This document shows, piece after piece, positions 11,345 to 21,394 of a stretch of DNA of 64,000 nt. This DNA comes from Dromiciops gliroides. Its lineage: Eukaryota; Chordata; Mammalia; Microbiotheria; Microbiotheriidae. The notes under the pieces are model-generated. The model was not told where the DNA came from and made no database searches. It worked only from the letters and a program-made list of their open reading frames with translations. Every line of letters begins with the position of its first letter. Position 1 is the stretch's first letter. Position numbers and translations under genes: made by a program. The stretch covers positions 639,554,306 to 639,618,305 of the forward strand of contig NC_057863.1 of the NCBI RefSeq assembly GCF_019393635.1, read 5' to 3'.

Positions 11345-11500
11345 TTTTGTTTTGTTTTTGTGGGGCAATGGGGTTTAAGTGACTTGCCCAGGGTCACACA
11401 GCTAGTAAGTGTTAAGTGTCTGAGGCTGGATTTGAACTCGGGTACTCCTGAATCCAGGGCCAGCGCTTTAACCACTGCGCCATCTAGCTGCCCCCCCCCC
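11345..11500 (-). repeat. tRNA-derived SINE, mixed type
   Basis: Reverse copy with a GTTTT-rich tail at left and a C run at right. AGAAATGTTTTT on both sides is the target duplication. Confidence 0.94.
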
Positions 11501-11595
11501 CAGAAATGTTTTTTTTTAAACAAATGGATAGACTGAAGGAGTCTAGCCTACTTATAGTTTAGCACTTTTGTATAGCCTATTGTAAAAATGATTAA

Positions 11596-11747
11596 GGGGC
11601 AGCTAGGTAGCTCAGTGGATAAAGCACCGACCCTGGATTCAGGAGGACCTGAGTTCAAATCCAGCCTCAGACACTAGCTGTGTGACCCTGGGCAAATCAC
11701 TTAACCCTCATTGCCCTGCAAAAAAAAAAAAAAAAAAGAAAAGAAAG
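11596..11747 (+). repeat. tRNA-derived SINE, type B
   Basis: Target duplication AAAAATGATTAAG/AAAAATTATTAAG (11583 and 11748). Confidence 0.95.
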
Positions 11748-11802
11748 AAAAATTATTAAGATTCTCCCCCTCTTCTTGTACTGTTTCTTGAAACTTTTTT
11801 TA

Positions 11803-11896
11803 CTGGGACAGCCGGGTGGCACTGTGGATAGAGCACTAGACTGGAGTCAGGAGGACCTGAGTTCAAATCTGGTCTCAAGACACTTAATAGCTGTGT
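11803..11896 (+). repeat. 3'-truncated tRNA-derived SINE
   Basis: Head and body present, but the sequence breaks after TAGCTGTG and joins unrelated DNA beginning TTGAGAAATG. The 3' half is missing, so it was cut by a later event. Confidence 0.75.
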
Positions 11897-12478
11897 TGAG
11901 AAATGATTAATTGGACCCCTACTTTATTCTAATCAGTTTGATATGATTTCATAGGGGTAGTTACCATAAGTTCTGATAGTAGGCCTCAGAGCTATCAACT
12001 GCAGGTTTTAAGTTCACTTGCTTAATCATAGGTAGCTAACTAGAAGACCCCTTGTTGTTCCTTGTTATGGTGACCAAGCCCAGCATGGTGGAGGTGACTC
12101 AGTTACATGGAAATCCCCCAGTTATTTTTGTTGCCCCTCTATCCCTTGTCATCCCTCTATTGCCCAACATAGGGAAATGACTATAAGCATTTGTCCAATG
12201 AGTGATACTAAATGCCAAATTGCAGGCCTGTCTTTCCACTGGTCCACTGGTCCATGTAAATGTTTTGATGTTCACTCATCAGCCCAACCCTGGGAGCCTG
12301 TTCATTGACTTTGGTAGGACCTCCTAGAAAGTCAAGATGGGTCTGTTAAGGTCTACTCATTAGCCTGTTTGTCAACAAATGGGATTCTGTATTTTGTGTA
12401 GGCAAAGTCTATCCACCAATCAGACTCCGTATTTTTGGCCTGCTCCACCAGTATTAGCCGGTATCAATCACTATAAAC
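11897..12478. other. Unclassified segment, possibly LTR
   Basis: Starts abruptly inside a truncated SINE with TGTTGAGAAATG and ends at an AAC-tailed SINE. Contains no reading frame of note. The sharp left junction suggests an inserted element, but I do not recognise it. Confidence 0.35.
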
Positions 12479-12700
12479 CATTGTTGTTCAGCCTTAGTTC
12501 TCAAAGATGACAAATCAGAAGGGTGATTTCTTGACTTGCCAGCTAATTGGATTTAAGTGAGGCAGGGCAGTGCAAAGTTACTAGCCTTACTCTCTTCTCT
12601 AGAGTCAACTGAGTCCAGTGGCAAGATACAGATCAGGACAACTAGGCATGGCTCCAGATGCAGTGGGAGACCTTGAACTTTTTAATCTAAGATCTTTCCC
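12479..12700 (-). repeat. AAC-tailed SINE (marsupial, family name uncertain)
   Basis: Shares CAGAAGGGTGAT, TCTTGACTTGC, ATTGGATTTAAGT and GATGCAGTGGGAGACCTTG with 22167-22375. On the minus strand it ends GAACTAAGGCTGAACAACAA, a tail type linked to RTE-like mobilisation in marsupials. Confidence 0.65.
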
Positions 12701-13014
12701 AGGTCTCAGTTTGTCTGAGTCAATACCCATTCAGTGATTCAGTGACTTAAGGGTAGGTAAGAAATAAGGCAAAAGAGCATTCTAGTTTGCCTACTCAAAA
12801 AAAAATTCATCAGGGAGTGGAAGACTTGCAGGGTTTCTGGCCAGAACAGAAACAATTGCTATTTACACTCAATCTGAGCCATCAAAACTCAAACAATAAC
12901 CAAGTGAGACTTGGGCTGGGACCTATTATTGGGCAACCAGTGAGAGCCAGAGTGATCTGGGTTTAAGGCATAGTCAGGTAGCTCTATTGGAGTCCCAATG
13001 GGCCTGGTTTTCCA

Positions 13015-13168
13015 GTTCCTTCCTTCTTTCTTTCTTTCCTTCCTTCCTTCCTTCTTTCTTTCTTTCTTTCTTCCTTTCTTTCTTCTCTCTATCTCTCTTT
13101 CTTTCTTTCTTTCTTCTATCTCTCTTTTTTTCTTTCCTTTCTTCCTCTTCTTATCTCTTTCTTTTTTT
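13015..13168 (+). repeat. CTTT/CCTT microsatellite
   Basis: Continuous pyrimidine tract of TTTC and TTCC units. It is the expanded tail of the minus-strand SINE that follows. Confidence 0.95.
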
Positions 13169-13299
13169 CTGGAGCAATGAGGGTTAAATGAGTTGCCCAG
13201 AGTCACACAGCTAGTGTCAAGGGTCTGAGGCTGGATTTGAACTCAGGTCCTCCTGAATCCAGGGCCAGTGCTTTATCCATTGTGCCACCTAGCTGCCCC
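13169..13299 (-). repeat. tRNA-derived SINE, type B
   Basis: Reverse copy. Its T tail has grown into the CTTT microsatellite at 13015-13168. Confidence 0.93.
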
Positions 13300-13733
13300 A
13301 CCAGAATTCTATTTCAGGAAATCATAAATGAAACTACATGGGACAAAAAGGTTAATCGTCCCAGGTTTTTTTTTTGGGGGGGGGGGAATGATAGAATAAG
13401 TAAGAAGGGAAGAGAAAAAAAATTTAGCCCCCATACCACAAGATATCTTGCACAGTTTACGCGATCAAAATTTATATTCCTTTGGGCAAAGCACACACAT
13501 GTTAAGGGTATGATTTTCCATGTGAACAGAGGGAGAGGAAGGAAGGAAGGAAGGAAAGAAGGAAGATTGCCCAACTGGAACTGGCCAGTTGGGTTCCCAG
13601 TGGTATGGCTAATACTACTCACAAGCACTAGAAAACGAATGCCCTGGAGGAAGAGGGTATCTCAGATTGTGAGGAAGATCTGATGTCTGCTTTATTAGAG
13701 GGAACCATGGACCCTTTAATAAAGTGTCACTGG

Positions 13734-13892
13734 GGGCAGCTAGGTGGCGCAGTGGATAGAGCCCCGGCCCTGCAGTCAGGAGGACCTGAGTTCAAATCCG
13801 GCCTCAGACATTTAACACTTACTACCTGTGTGACCCTGGGCAAGTCACTTAACCCCAATTGCCTCACTAAAAAAAAAAATAAATTAAAAAAA
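13734..13892 (+). repeat. tRNA-derived SINE, type A
   Basis: Perfect 16-bp target duplication AATAAAGTGTCACTGG (13718-13733 and 13893-13908). Confidence 0.97.
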
Positions 13893-13967
13893 AATAAAGT
13901 GTCACTGGCTCAGAGCTCTGCCTCAGTGGTTTTTCTTGTAGATTGGACAATTAAAAAAAACCCAACA

Positions 13968-14007
13968 TAAGTCACTTAACCCCAGTTGTCCCCACCCCCC
14001 CAAAAAA
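13968..14007 (+). repeat. SINE 3' end fragment
   Basis: Only TAAGTCACTTAACCCCAGTT, a C-rich run and AAAAAAG remain. Looks like a strongly 5'-truncated copy. Confidence 0.65.
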
Positions 14008-14360
14008 GAACCTTACTTCTCCAGGTGGAGGGATCAGAAGACAAGAAAGGTTTGTAGTCTAATAAAAATCATATTAGCCTGGTTAGATAAAGAGAAGAAG
14101 TTTTTAGTAAATTTTTCAATTTAACTTAAATTTATCTAAAATTCCATCCTGAGGGCCATATGACTTAGGATGGGTGAGAGGCTATCAATTAATTTCAGCT
14201 AAGATTGAAAACTAAATGTACAGGACACAAAAGTATGGGGGGGTTGTATCTGGAGATCTTTTTAGCTATGAAATAATACATCTGAATGTGTTATAAAAAT
14301 GAGTAGGAGTCTCCTATTATTGACAACAAAATCTCTAAGTTCAAAATACTTACTAATTCA

Positions 14361-14490
14361 GGGGCAGCTAGATGGTGCAGTGGATAGAGCACCGGCCCTG
14401 GAGTCAGGAGTACCTGAGTTCAAATCTGACCTCAGACGCTGTATGACCCTAGGCAAGTCACTTAACCCCAACTGCCTCACCAAAAAAAAA
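14361..14490 (+). repeat. tRNA-derived SINE, type A, internally deleted
   Basis: Lacks about 20 bases before TATGACCC. Flanks TACTTACTAATTCA and TACGTACCAATTCA are the target duplication. Confidence 0.93.
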
Positions 14491-14669
14491 TACGTACCAA
14501 TTCAAAAGTTATTCCAAAATTGATTCCTACTTCACTTTAATTTGCAAGACTCCGAAATATACAATTAAAATTTCTAACACTTCCTTACAAGCTTACTTTT
14601 CTCTTGTCAGCCTAATCTTTACATCTGTAAACTTGGGTGAGAAATAATTATTAATAATCAATATCTTGG

Positions 14670-14824
14670 GGCCAGCTAGATGGATCAGTGGATAGAGCAC
14701 TGGCCCTGGATTCAGGAGGACCTGAGTTCAAATCCGGCCTCAGACACTTGACCCTTACTAGCTGTGTGACCCTGGGCAAGTCACTTAACTCCAATTACCT
14801 CACCAAAAAATAAATAAATAAATA
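14670..14824 (+). repeat. tRNA-derived SINE, mixed type
   Basis: Perfect 17-bp target duplication AATAATCAATATCTTGG (14653-14669 and 14825-14841). Tail of AAAT units. Confidence 0.96.
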
Positions 14825-14841
14825 AATAATCAATATCTTGG

Positions 14842-15352
14842 AGGGGGGACGCAATGTTCTCCCCTTCTTTCTGGGTCCCTTCTCCACTTCCACCCCCCAC
14901 TGCAAAGTTCAATTCTTCTTGTAAGATTACTTCATCTGGAGCAAGAATCTTGGGTGGAGACAGATTCAGGTATCTAGATAGCTAATGGACTTTACTGATG
15001 AGTTTAATCTATACCAGACCACACCTTAAGTGGAAACCACTGTATTCCATCAACTTGGGTGGGGTCTATATTCTTTCTCTGATGTCTTCTTTTTACGAAG
15101 ATTTGAGTGATCCCAGACTTCATTTTAATATAACACACCTCCAATCATGTCAACTAATCAGATTTGATTGCTATGTGATGGACCACCTGCAGTTAGAAGG
15201 GTATGCAAACTGAGACCCTCACCCTCCATTAGGGGGTCTTTGGTCTGAGAGAGTCTGGTCAATGACCATCCTTTTATTAATAACCTGTAGGCCTATAAAT
15301 AAAATGATTAAATTACCCAGAAACTATGTCTCTCCTATTTTTAATCCTCACA
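14842..15352 (+). mobile_element. LTR-like fragment
   Basis: The right part has CCTATAAATAAAATGATT (AATAAA about 15297) followed by GTCTCTCCTATTTTTAATCC and TCACA, like the R-U5 end of a retroviral LTR. The left boundary is not visible and no duplication was found. Confidence 0.45.
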
Positions 15353-15890
15353 CTTGACCAGTTGAGGGAAGTAAAGAGAGAAGGAAAAATTTTTTGAAAG
15401 CTCTGAGTTTACTAGAATGGTTAACCAGGGTGTGAAGAATTATACTTCACAGGTTCTAAGAGCCACACAGTCATAGAGAAAGCCACAAACACACTGACAC
15501 ATTAATGGAAAACAAACAGAAAACATTCAAAGGTCTCTAATAGCGCCTTCAGGAAAAGGCTACTTTGATTTTAAACACAGATGACATGACAAAGTGACAT
15601 TACACTTAACACTTAATAACCCATAAAGACAGACAAAAAAAAAATTAATTCTGTGTGTGTGTGTATTTTGGTTTTCATTTTCTTTCTTGTGAGATTCCAA
15701 TTGTCCTAATCCTTCCTGGAGGAGAAATATATTTTGGATTCAGTGTCCTTTTCAGTTTTGAAATTTTAAAAATGTTTTCTTGAAAGGATGAAAGTCTAGA
15801 TTTTGCTTCCCCCACAATGGCTTTTAACATCCGTTGATTGGTTAAATGAGTCCTATTCAGGGCATTTGATTTTTGACCCTGTTCCTTATC
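15353..15890. other. Intergenic sequence, no gene seen
   Basis: AT-rich with a short GT run near 15650. Nothing recognised. Confidence 0.5.
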
Positions 15891-15898
15891 AAGAGACT

Positions 15899-15928
15899 TT
15901 TTTTTCCTTTCTTTTTCTTTTTTTCTTT

Positions 15929-15960
<32 letters not shown>

Positions 15961-16105
15961 TTTTTTTTTGCAGGGCAATGAGAGTTAAGTGACTTGTCCA
16001 GGGTCACATAGCTAGTAAGTGTCAAGTGTCTGAGGCCAGATTTGAACTCAGGTCCTCCTGAATCCAGGGCTGGTGCTTTATCCATTGTGCCACCTAGCTG
16101 CCCCC
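15899..16105 (-). repeat. tRNA-derived SINE, type B, with expanded pyrimidine tail
   Basis: Reverse copy with a CTTT-rich tail of about 70 bases. AAGAGACTTT left and AAGAGATATT right are a likely target duplication. Confidence 0.94.
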
Positions 16106-16312
16106 AAGAGATATTTTTTTAAGTAGCTAATTTTATCTCTATCAAAATGAACCCTACTGGGGCCAGCAAATTCAGGCATCAGTTTTTGTCAATGATTGCC
16201 AATGTTCCGAAAACTTGCAAATATACAAACCATACTGAGAAGTCAGTTGACTGACTTTAGTCCTTTTCAGGGGCCAGGTTAGATGCACCCCAAATTGATT
16301 TCCCATAGGGTC

Positions 16313-16459
16313 TTTTTTTTTTAATGGGACAATGAGGGTTAAATGACTTGCCCAGGGTCACATAGCTAGTAAGTGTCAAGTGTCTGAGGCCAGATTTGAA
16401 CTCAGATCCTCCTAAATGCAGGGTTGGTGCTTTATCCACTGCACCACCTAGCTGCCCCC
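16313..16459 (-). repeat. tRNA-derived SINE, type B
   Basis: Reverse copy from the T run to CACCACCTAGCTGCCCCC. No clear target duplication. Confidence 0.92.
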
Positions 16460-16469
16460 AAGAAAGCAT

Positions 16470-16560
16470 TTCTTAAGGAGCTAGGTGTCAGGCAGTGTGC
16501 TAACCACTGGCAATAACAAAGAAATGCAAAAAAAAAAAAAAAAATTCCCTGATATCAAAA
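16470..16560 (-). repeat. L2-type tail fragment
   Basis: AGCTAGGTGTCAGGCAGTGTGC, TAACCACTGG and AACAAAGAAATGC resemble the reverse strand of the L2 end. Confidence 0.4.
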
Positions 16561-16700
16561 AGATAACAGTCTAAGGGGAAGAAGCAACATTCGAACAACT
16601 CAGTATTAGAAAAGATGCCCCTGATTTTTTTTTTTTAACCAATTCTCAATTAAACAGTTGACTCAACCTAAAAAGATGGGAATCCAGATTCAATCGTAGT

Positions 16701-16879
16701 GGGGACAGCTAGGTGGCACAGTGGATAAAGCTTAATACTCATTGCCCTACAAAAAAAAAGACCCCATGGGCAATCAATTTGGGGTACATTTAACCTCACT
16801 TAACCCTTATTGCCCCGCAAAAAAAAGTAATGAGGAAATATTTGACAAAATAAATAAAAGTACAAGAAAACATAGATGA
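16701..16879 (+). repeat. Chimeric SINE with extra downstream sequence
   Basis: A SINE head (GGGGACAGCTAGGTGGC to GGATAAAGC) jumps to a SINE end (TTAATACTCATTGCCC) and A run. It then runs on through non-SINE text into a second SINE end (ACTTAACCCTTATTGCCCCGC) and about 60 bases of other DNA. One perfect 16-bp duplication CAGATTCAATCGTAGT encloses it all (16685-16700 and 16880-16895), so it entered as one unit. Confidence 0.85.
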
Positions 16880-17041
16880 CAGATTCAATCGTAGTTAGGT
16901 ACTTACTGGTCCAATGGGGAGGGGAGGTTGGAAATTGGCTACAAGGGGCCTGTGCTCGTACCAGATGCTCAGTCCTGGGGACCATGGAAGACATAATCTT
17001 CTAAGAATCCCACTTCTACCACCATTTAATGTTCAGACTTT

Positions 17042-17200
17042 GGGGGGCAGCTAGGTGGCGCAGTGGATAGAGCACTGGTCCTGGAGTCAGGAGGACCTGA
17101 GTTCAAATGCGACCTCAGACACTTAACACTTACTAGCTGTGTGACCCTGGGCAAGTCACTTAACCCCAATCGCCTCACTAAAATAAATAAATAAATAAAT
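17042..17200 (+). repeat. tRNA-derived SINE, type A
   Basis: Full-length with an AAAT-repeat tail. AATGTTCAG occurs shortly before (17028) and right after (17201), probably the target. Confidence 0.94.
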
Positions 17201-17235
17201 AATGTTCAGGCCTGAAATAAATCAAATGCATGAGT

Positions 17236-17330
17236 GGAGGAATAAAGCGTTTTTTAATTCAGATAAGAGAGTAGCAAACCTGCTACCCTGGAGATGTCCA
17301 ATGACTGCAGAGCACAATGGATTTGAAAAT
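17236..17330. repeat. Unclassified dispersed repeat, copy 2
   Basis: Same order of motifs as 1133-1225, same orientation, with moderate divergence. Similarity stops after GCACAATGGATTT. Confidence 0.6.
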
Positions 17331-17689
17331 GGTGGCTGTCTCCGGCCTTTGGGGTGTTGGCAGTTAATATGCATAAGCTAATTAAGCAAGTGCAGTACAA
17401 ACTAGCTTTAACCTTTGGCACACTTGGACTAGCTAGGCTACTTGCCTTGAAGTTCTCTTCTATGTCTACTTCTGGGCACTTGCAAGACTGGCTTTTCGCC
17501 TTAAGGCCCCTTCCTGCAATCTTCCTCTCTTATGTTTTGTTTTCTAAGATAACAACATTTTTTTTGGTGGGGGGGAGACTTTATTTTGTTTCTCTCACTT
17601 ACATGCCACACACCATCTCCAATTCTGGGCATTTTCTCTGCCTTTCCCCCATGCCTGTAACTTTCTCCCTCATCATCTCCACCTCCCAA

Positions 17690-18260
17690 TTTTCTCAGCT
17701 TCCTTCAAGTCTCAGCCTCCCTTCTGCAAGGAGCCTTTCCCAATTCCTCTTAGTGGTAATGCTTTCCCTTTGAAATCATCTACAATTTATCCTCTCTACA
17801 TCTTTTCTTTTCTTTCTTCCTTTCTTTCTTTTTTTTTGATGGGGCAATGAGGGTTAAGTGACTTGCCCAGGGTCACACAGCTAGTAAGTGTCAAGTGTCT
17901 GAGGCTGCATTTGAACTCAAGTCCTCCTGAATCTAGGGCTGGTGCTCTATCCACTGTGCCACCTAGCTGCCCCCAACTCATTCTTTCTACTGGCTTAGTC
18001 ATCACTAGAATTGAGTCCCTTATCACTTCTCCCCTGCTTCAAACCCCTAAGTGTTCTCCCTCCCTCAGTTCTCTCCCTAATTTAATGCATGTAATTTTCT
18101 GTAAGGGCAGATCTGACCAGTCCCTTCCTCAATAAACTCCAATGAGTCTCTTGTGCCTCTAGTATAAAATCTAATCTCTGTTCGATTTTCAGAGCTCTTA
18201 ACAACTAGAATCCACTCTATCTTTCTGGCCTTATGTTACATTCCTCCCTTTCCTATACTC
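17690..18260 (+). repeat. L2-like fragment interrupted by a SINE
   Basis: Pyrimidine-rich text with phrases typical of L2 ORF2/3' UTR (for example CAAGTCTCAGCC, AAGGAGCCTTTCCCAATTCC, CTTCTGGCCTTATGTTACA-like). It is split by the minus-strand SINE at 17800-17974. Classification is by resemblance. Confidence 0.5.
17800..17974 (-). repeat. tRNA-derived SINE, type B
   Basis: Reverse copy with a CTTT-rich tail, inserted in an L2-like fragment. Confidence 0.94.
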
Positions 18261-18370
18261 TAGTGTTGTGTGAATTTTCCAGGCTGGGCATGAGACTCCA
18301 AAGAGAATCCCACCCACTTTGGGTAAGCTTGGGCCAATACTTCAGCTTTTTAGTGTTCAGACTGGATTTT

Positions 18371-18539
18371 TCTTTTCTTCTTCTTCTTCTTTTTTTTTTT
18401 TGGTGAGGCAATTGGGGTTAAGTGACTTGCTCAGGGTCACACAGCTAATAAGTGTTAAGGGTCTGAGGCCAAATTTGAACTCAGGTCCTACTGAATCCAG
18501 GGCCGGTGCTCTATCCACTGCGCCACTTAGCTGCCCCCC
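18371..18539 (-). repeat. tRNA-derived SINE, type A
   Basis: Reverse copy with a TTC/T tail. CAGACTGGATTTTTC and CAGATTGGATTCTTA flank it as target duplication. Confidence 0.94.
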
Positions 18540-18998
18540 AGATTGGATTCTTAAGAGTTTCTGAGGTCAGCTAAGAACATCAATCAATCAATAAACATAC
18601 AGCCACTTAGCAGCATTGTTACAGAATGTAATATAGGGGAAATGTGCAAGCCTTGGGGTCAGGCACAGTGTTGAAGGTCAGCTCTGTTCCTATAGATATC
18701 CAAAATAGTGAAGCCCTCCTCCAAGATAGAATGGGTCAGACTTGGCCCTGTTTGTTTAAGCCAGTGAGGAGACTAAAACATAGCCTGAGGGCCTCTATCC
18801 CCATCACCCTGGAAGTCTGTTTCCTTGGTCTCTGAGGTTATCTTTCCTCAAGAAGAGATGTTTTCCCCAAACTCCTAGCACAAAGGTTCATCTACTTCTT
18901 CCATACTAGCCAAACTGTCTTTCTCTCTGCTCCTTACAAACACACTCATCAAACAAACTCACCTCCAGTTTTTTACCCTGACTGTACCTCATACCTGC

Positions 18999-19634
18999 TG
19001 TGGTAAAAAGTACGCCAGTGGGGCAGCTAGAGCACCAGCCCTGGAGTCAGGAGTACCTGAGTTCAAATCTGGCCTCAGACACTTAACACTTACTAGCTGT
19101 GTGACCCTGGGCAAGTCACTTAACCCCAATTGCCTCACTAAAAAAAAAAAAGTACACCAGTTTTTGAAGGACCACCCTTTCAGGGAGGAGACCAACGGCA
19201 TGGGCTACGCATGTCAGTCCGGGTGCTAAGCACTCCACTTCCGGGGTGCGAGCTTAAAAGGCAAGGGGAGAACAGAAATGAGATCTCTTTTCGGCTCTCC
19301 TTGTTCGCTGGCTGCGCTGCACACACAGAGGCTGACGGAGGTTGGACTCGGCAGCCTTGCCGTAACAGCACATGCTTGACGCAGCTCTCCCCCCCAAAGG
19401 TGGCCTTGGGCTTTTGGTGAGTTTTATATAGAATATCGACTAAGCTTAGACTTAAGACTATTTGTTTGTATTTCTACTTTCCTATCCCTCTAATTAACAT
19501 CACCTTGTAATTTCCAAACAATAAAAGCTCTAACTAGAGACCAGAGGCTTCTTCCATTTACTAGTCTGGGAGATAAATAAGGGAAAAGTTACAAAGGGAG
19601 GTTAATGCTCTAGTATCCAATTTTAAATCTCACA
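18999..19634 (+). mobile_element. Solo LTR with TG...CA ends and 4-bp duplication
   Basis: Begins TGTGGTAAAAAGTACGCC and ends TTTTAAATCTCACA (TGTG/CACA inverted ends). CTGC lies on both sides (18995-18998 and 19635-19638). A polyadenylation signal AATAAA is at 19520. The middle is GC-richer than its surroundings, with several CpGs. One SINE is inserted at 19020-19150. No gag, pol or env is present. Confidence 0.78.
19020..19150 (+). repeat. tRNA-derived SINE, type A, inside an LTR
   Basis: The head runs from GGGGCAGCTAG straight to AGCACC, missing about 16 bases. AGTACGCCAGT and AGTACACCAGT flank it. It interrupts the LTR at 18999-19634. Confidence 0.94.
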
Positions 19635-19700
19635 CTGCTATGCATGCCTTCCTCATCTCTGCCTTGAGGAGTCCTTGTCTTTCTTTAAAACATGAGTGAA

Positions 19701-19869
19701 GGGGCAGCTAGGTGGCACAGTGGATAGAGCACCGGCCCTGGAGTCAGGAGGACCTGAGTTCAAATCCGGCCTCAGACACTTAACACTTACTAGCTGTGTG
19801 ACCCTGGGCAAGTCACTTAACCCCAGTTGCCTCACCAAAAAAACAAATAAACAAACAAACAAAAAAACC
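19701..19869 (+). repeat. tRNA-derived SINE, type A (first of a second stacked pair)
   Basis: Between target copies CATGAGTGAA at 19691-19700 and 19870-19879. Confidence 0.96.
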
Positions 19870-19881
19870 CATGAGTGAAAA

Positions 19882-20030
19882 GGGGCAGCTAGGTGGCGCA
19901 GTGGATAGAGCACTGGCCCTGGATTCAAGAGGACCTGAGTTCAAATTTGATCTCAGACAATTGATACTAGCTGTGTGACCCTGGGCAAGTCACTTAACCC
20001 TCATTGCCCTGCAAAAAAACAAAACAAAAA
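19882..20030 (+). repeat. tRNA-derived SINE, type B (second of the pair)
   Basis: Between target copies at 19870-19879 and CACGAGTGAA at about 20032-20041. Confidence 0.95.
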
Positions 20031-20349
20031 ACACGAGTGAAGCATTATGGTCTACAGGAAGCATTTTCTCATCTCCCCAATTGCTAGTGGCCTTCCCTTT
20101 CTATCTGGTATTTATTTTCTTTTATTATGGTGTGACAAAAAATGTTCAAGGAATCACTAATAGGCACCACAGTCAATTATACAATCAATGACAGAGATAT
20201 GATTTAAAAAACCCAGTTTATTATGTTCAGAGCATTGACTCATTGTATACAAAAATCAGTGATCCCTGAGTAACAATTTCAGCAACCTTAGGTAGATTGT
20301 TGTTATGGTACCAGGATGGGTACAATGAAATTTCAAAAAGTAAACAAGG

Positions 20350-20488
20350 TGGGGGGCAGCTAGGTGGCGAAGTGGATAGAGCACCGGCCCTGGATTCAGG
20401 AGTACCTGAGTTCAAATATGACCTCAGACACTTGACACTTACTAGCTGTGTGACCCTGGGCAAGTCACTTAACTCCAATTACCTCACC
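20350..20488 (+). repeat. tRNA-derived SINE, mixed type
   Basis: Target duplication AAAAAGTAAACAAGG (ending 20349 and 20504). Confidence 0.95.
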
Positions 20489-20769
20489 AAAAAAGTAAAC
20501 AAGGCAAGATGATGGTTTACCAATCGAAAAATAGATAGCAGAAGGGGAACATCTATCTCAAGTGAAGTAAGAAACTGTCCAGGAAACATTCACCTAAAGA
20601 TGATATTTCAAACTGTAAATATGCAGGCCAAATGAACAAAATCAGTTAATCCAGGGGCCATAACTGATGTCTCAGCTTGATCTTGCAAATTCTAGCTAGT
20701 TAATGTGACCTACTCATTGTAACAAGGGGGTCAGAAATTCTCTTATTACAATGCGTATACTTTGTATAT

Positions 20770-20895
20770 ATGCATGTCTATCTACATGTATATCATGTCT
20801 CCTCAGTTATAACCTAAACTCCTTTGAGATCAGGGATTATTTTTTGTTTTTATAGCTCCAGTTCCTAGTACAGTGCCTGACACACAGTATTTACA
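20770..20895 (+). repeat. L2 3' end fragment
   Basis: AACCTAAACTCCTTTGAGAT, then CAGGGATTATTTT, TAGCTCCAGT and CAGTGCCTGACACACAGTA, a decayed L2 tail. Confidence 0.65.
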
Positions 20896-20936
20896 AGTTT
20901 GTTGGGGATCTCCCTGTATGACAATTCCATCCAATA

Positions 20937-21070
20937 GACCTATAACTTAGTTTTATGGAGTCACATTTAGAAGTTAAATGACTTACCCAAGGTCATACAG
21001 CTAGTATCAAAGGCAGGATTTGAATCCACATCCTCTTGCTTCAAAGGCTTGTTATCTATCACAGTGTAAT
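20937..21070 (-). repeat. MIR-like fragment
   Basis: AAATGACTTACCCAAGGTCA, TACAGCTAG and GGATTTGAATCCACATCCTC, the reverse strand of a MIR core. Confidence 0.65.
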
Positions 21071-21394
21071 GAACACCCTTTTATAATAATTATCTCATTT
21101 TAATGGCTCTTATAATCTCTCATATTTCCTTCTCTTCACTTTAGGATGTTTATTTGAGTTGAAAAGTTCTGAGTTTAGTCACAATTGTTTGGAGCCCCCA
21201 GTCAGGAAAAACTGGAAATGCCTAGGCCGAGGTGGGGTTCTCTGCTTAATCTTACATTTAAATCTGTCTCTAGTTAACTCCTGGTCTTGTCATAGCTGAT
21301 TCATTGGTCAAAATTCAGTCTATTGGAAACATTTGAGTGATGCGACAACAGATTAGATTGTAATATCAATGCAGCCTCTGAGGCTGAGATGCAA

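Larger units (their letters stand above)
17331..19000. other. Intergenic sequence around an L2 relic
   Basis: Beyond the L2-like fragment and two SINEs I see nothing. The frame at 17354-17773 overlaps the L2 text and is not a gene. Confidence 0.5.
20505..21394. other. Intergenic sequence, no gene seen
   Basis: Holds only the L2 and MIR fragments listed. No recognisable frame. Confidence 0.5.

Noticed and set aside
13683-13970. Frames with GGAVDRAPALESGGPEFKSG and LTLTSCVTLGKSLNP
   Set aside because: Translation of the plus strand of the same SINE. It looks like a repeated protein family but is repeat DNA.
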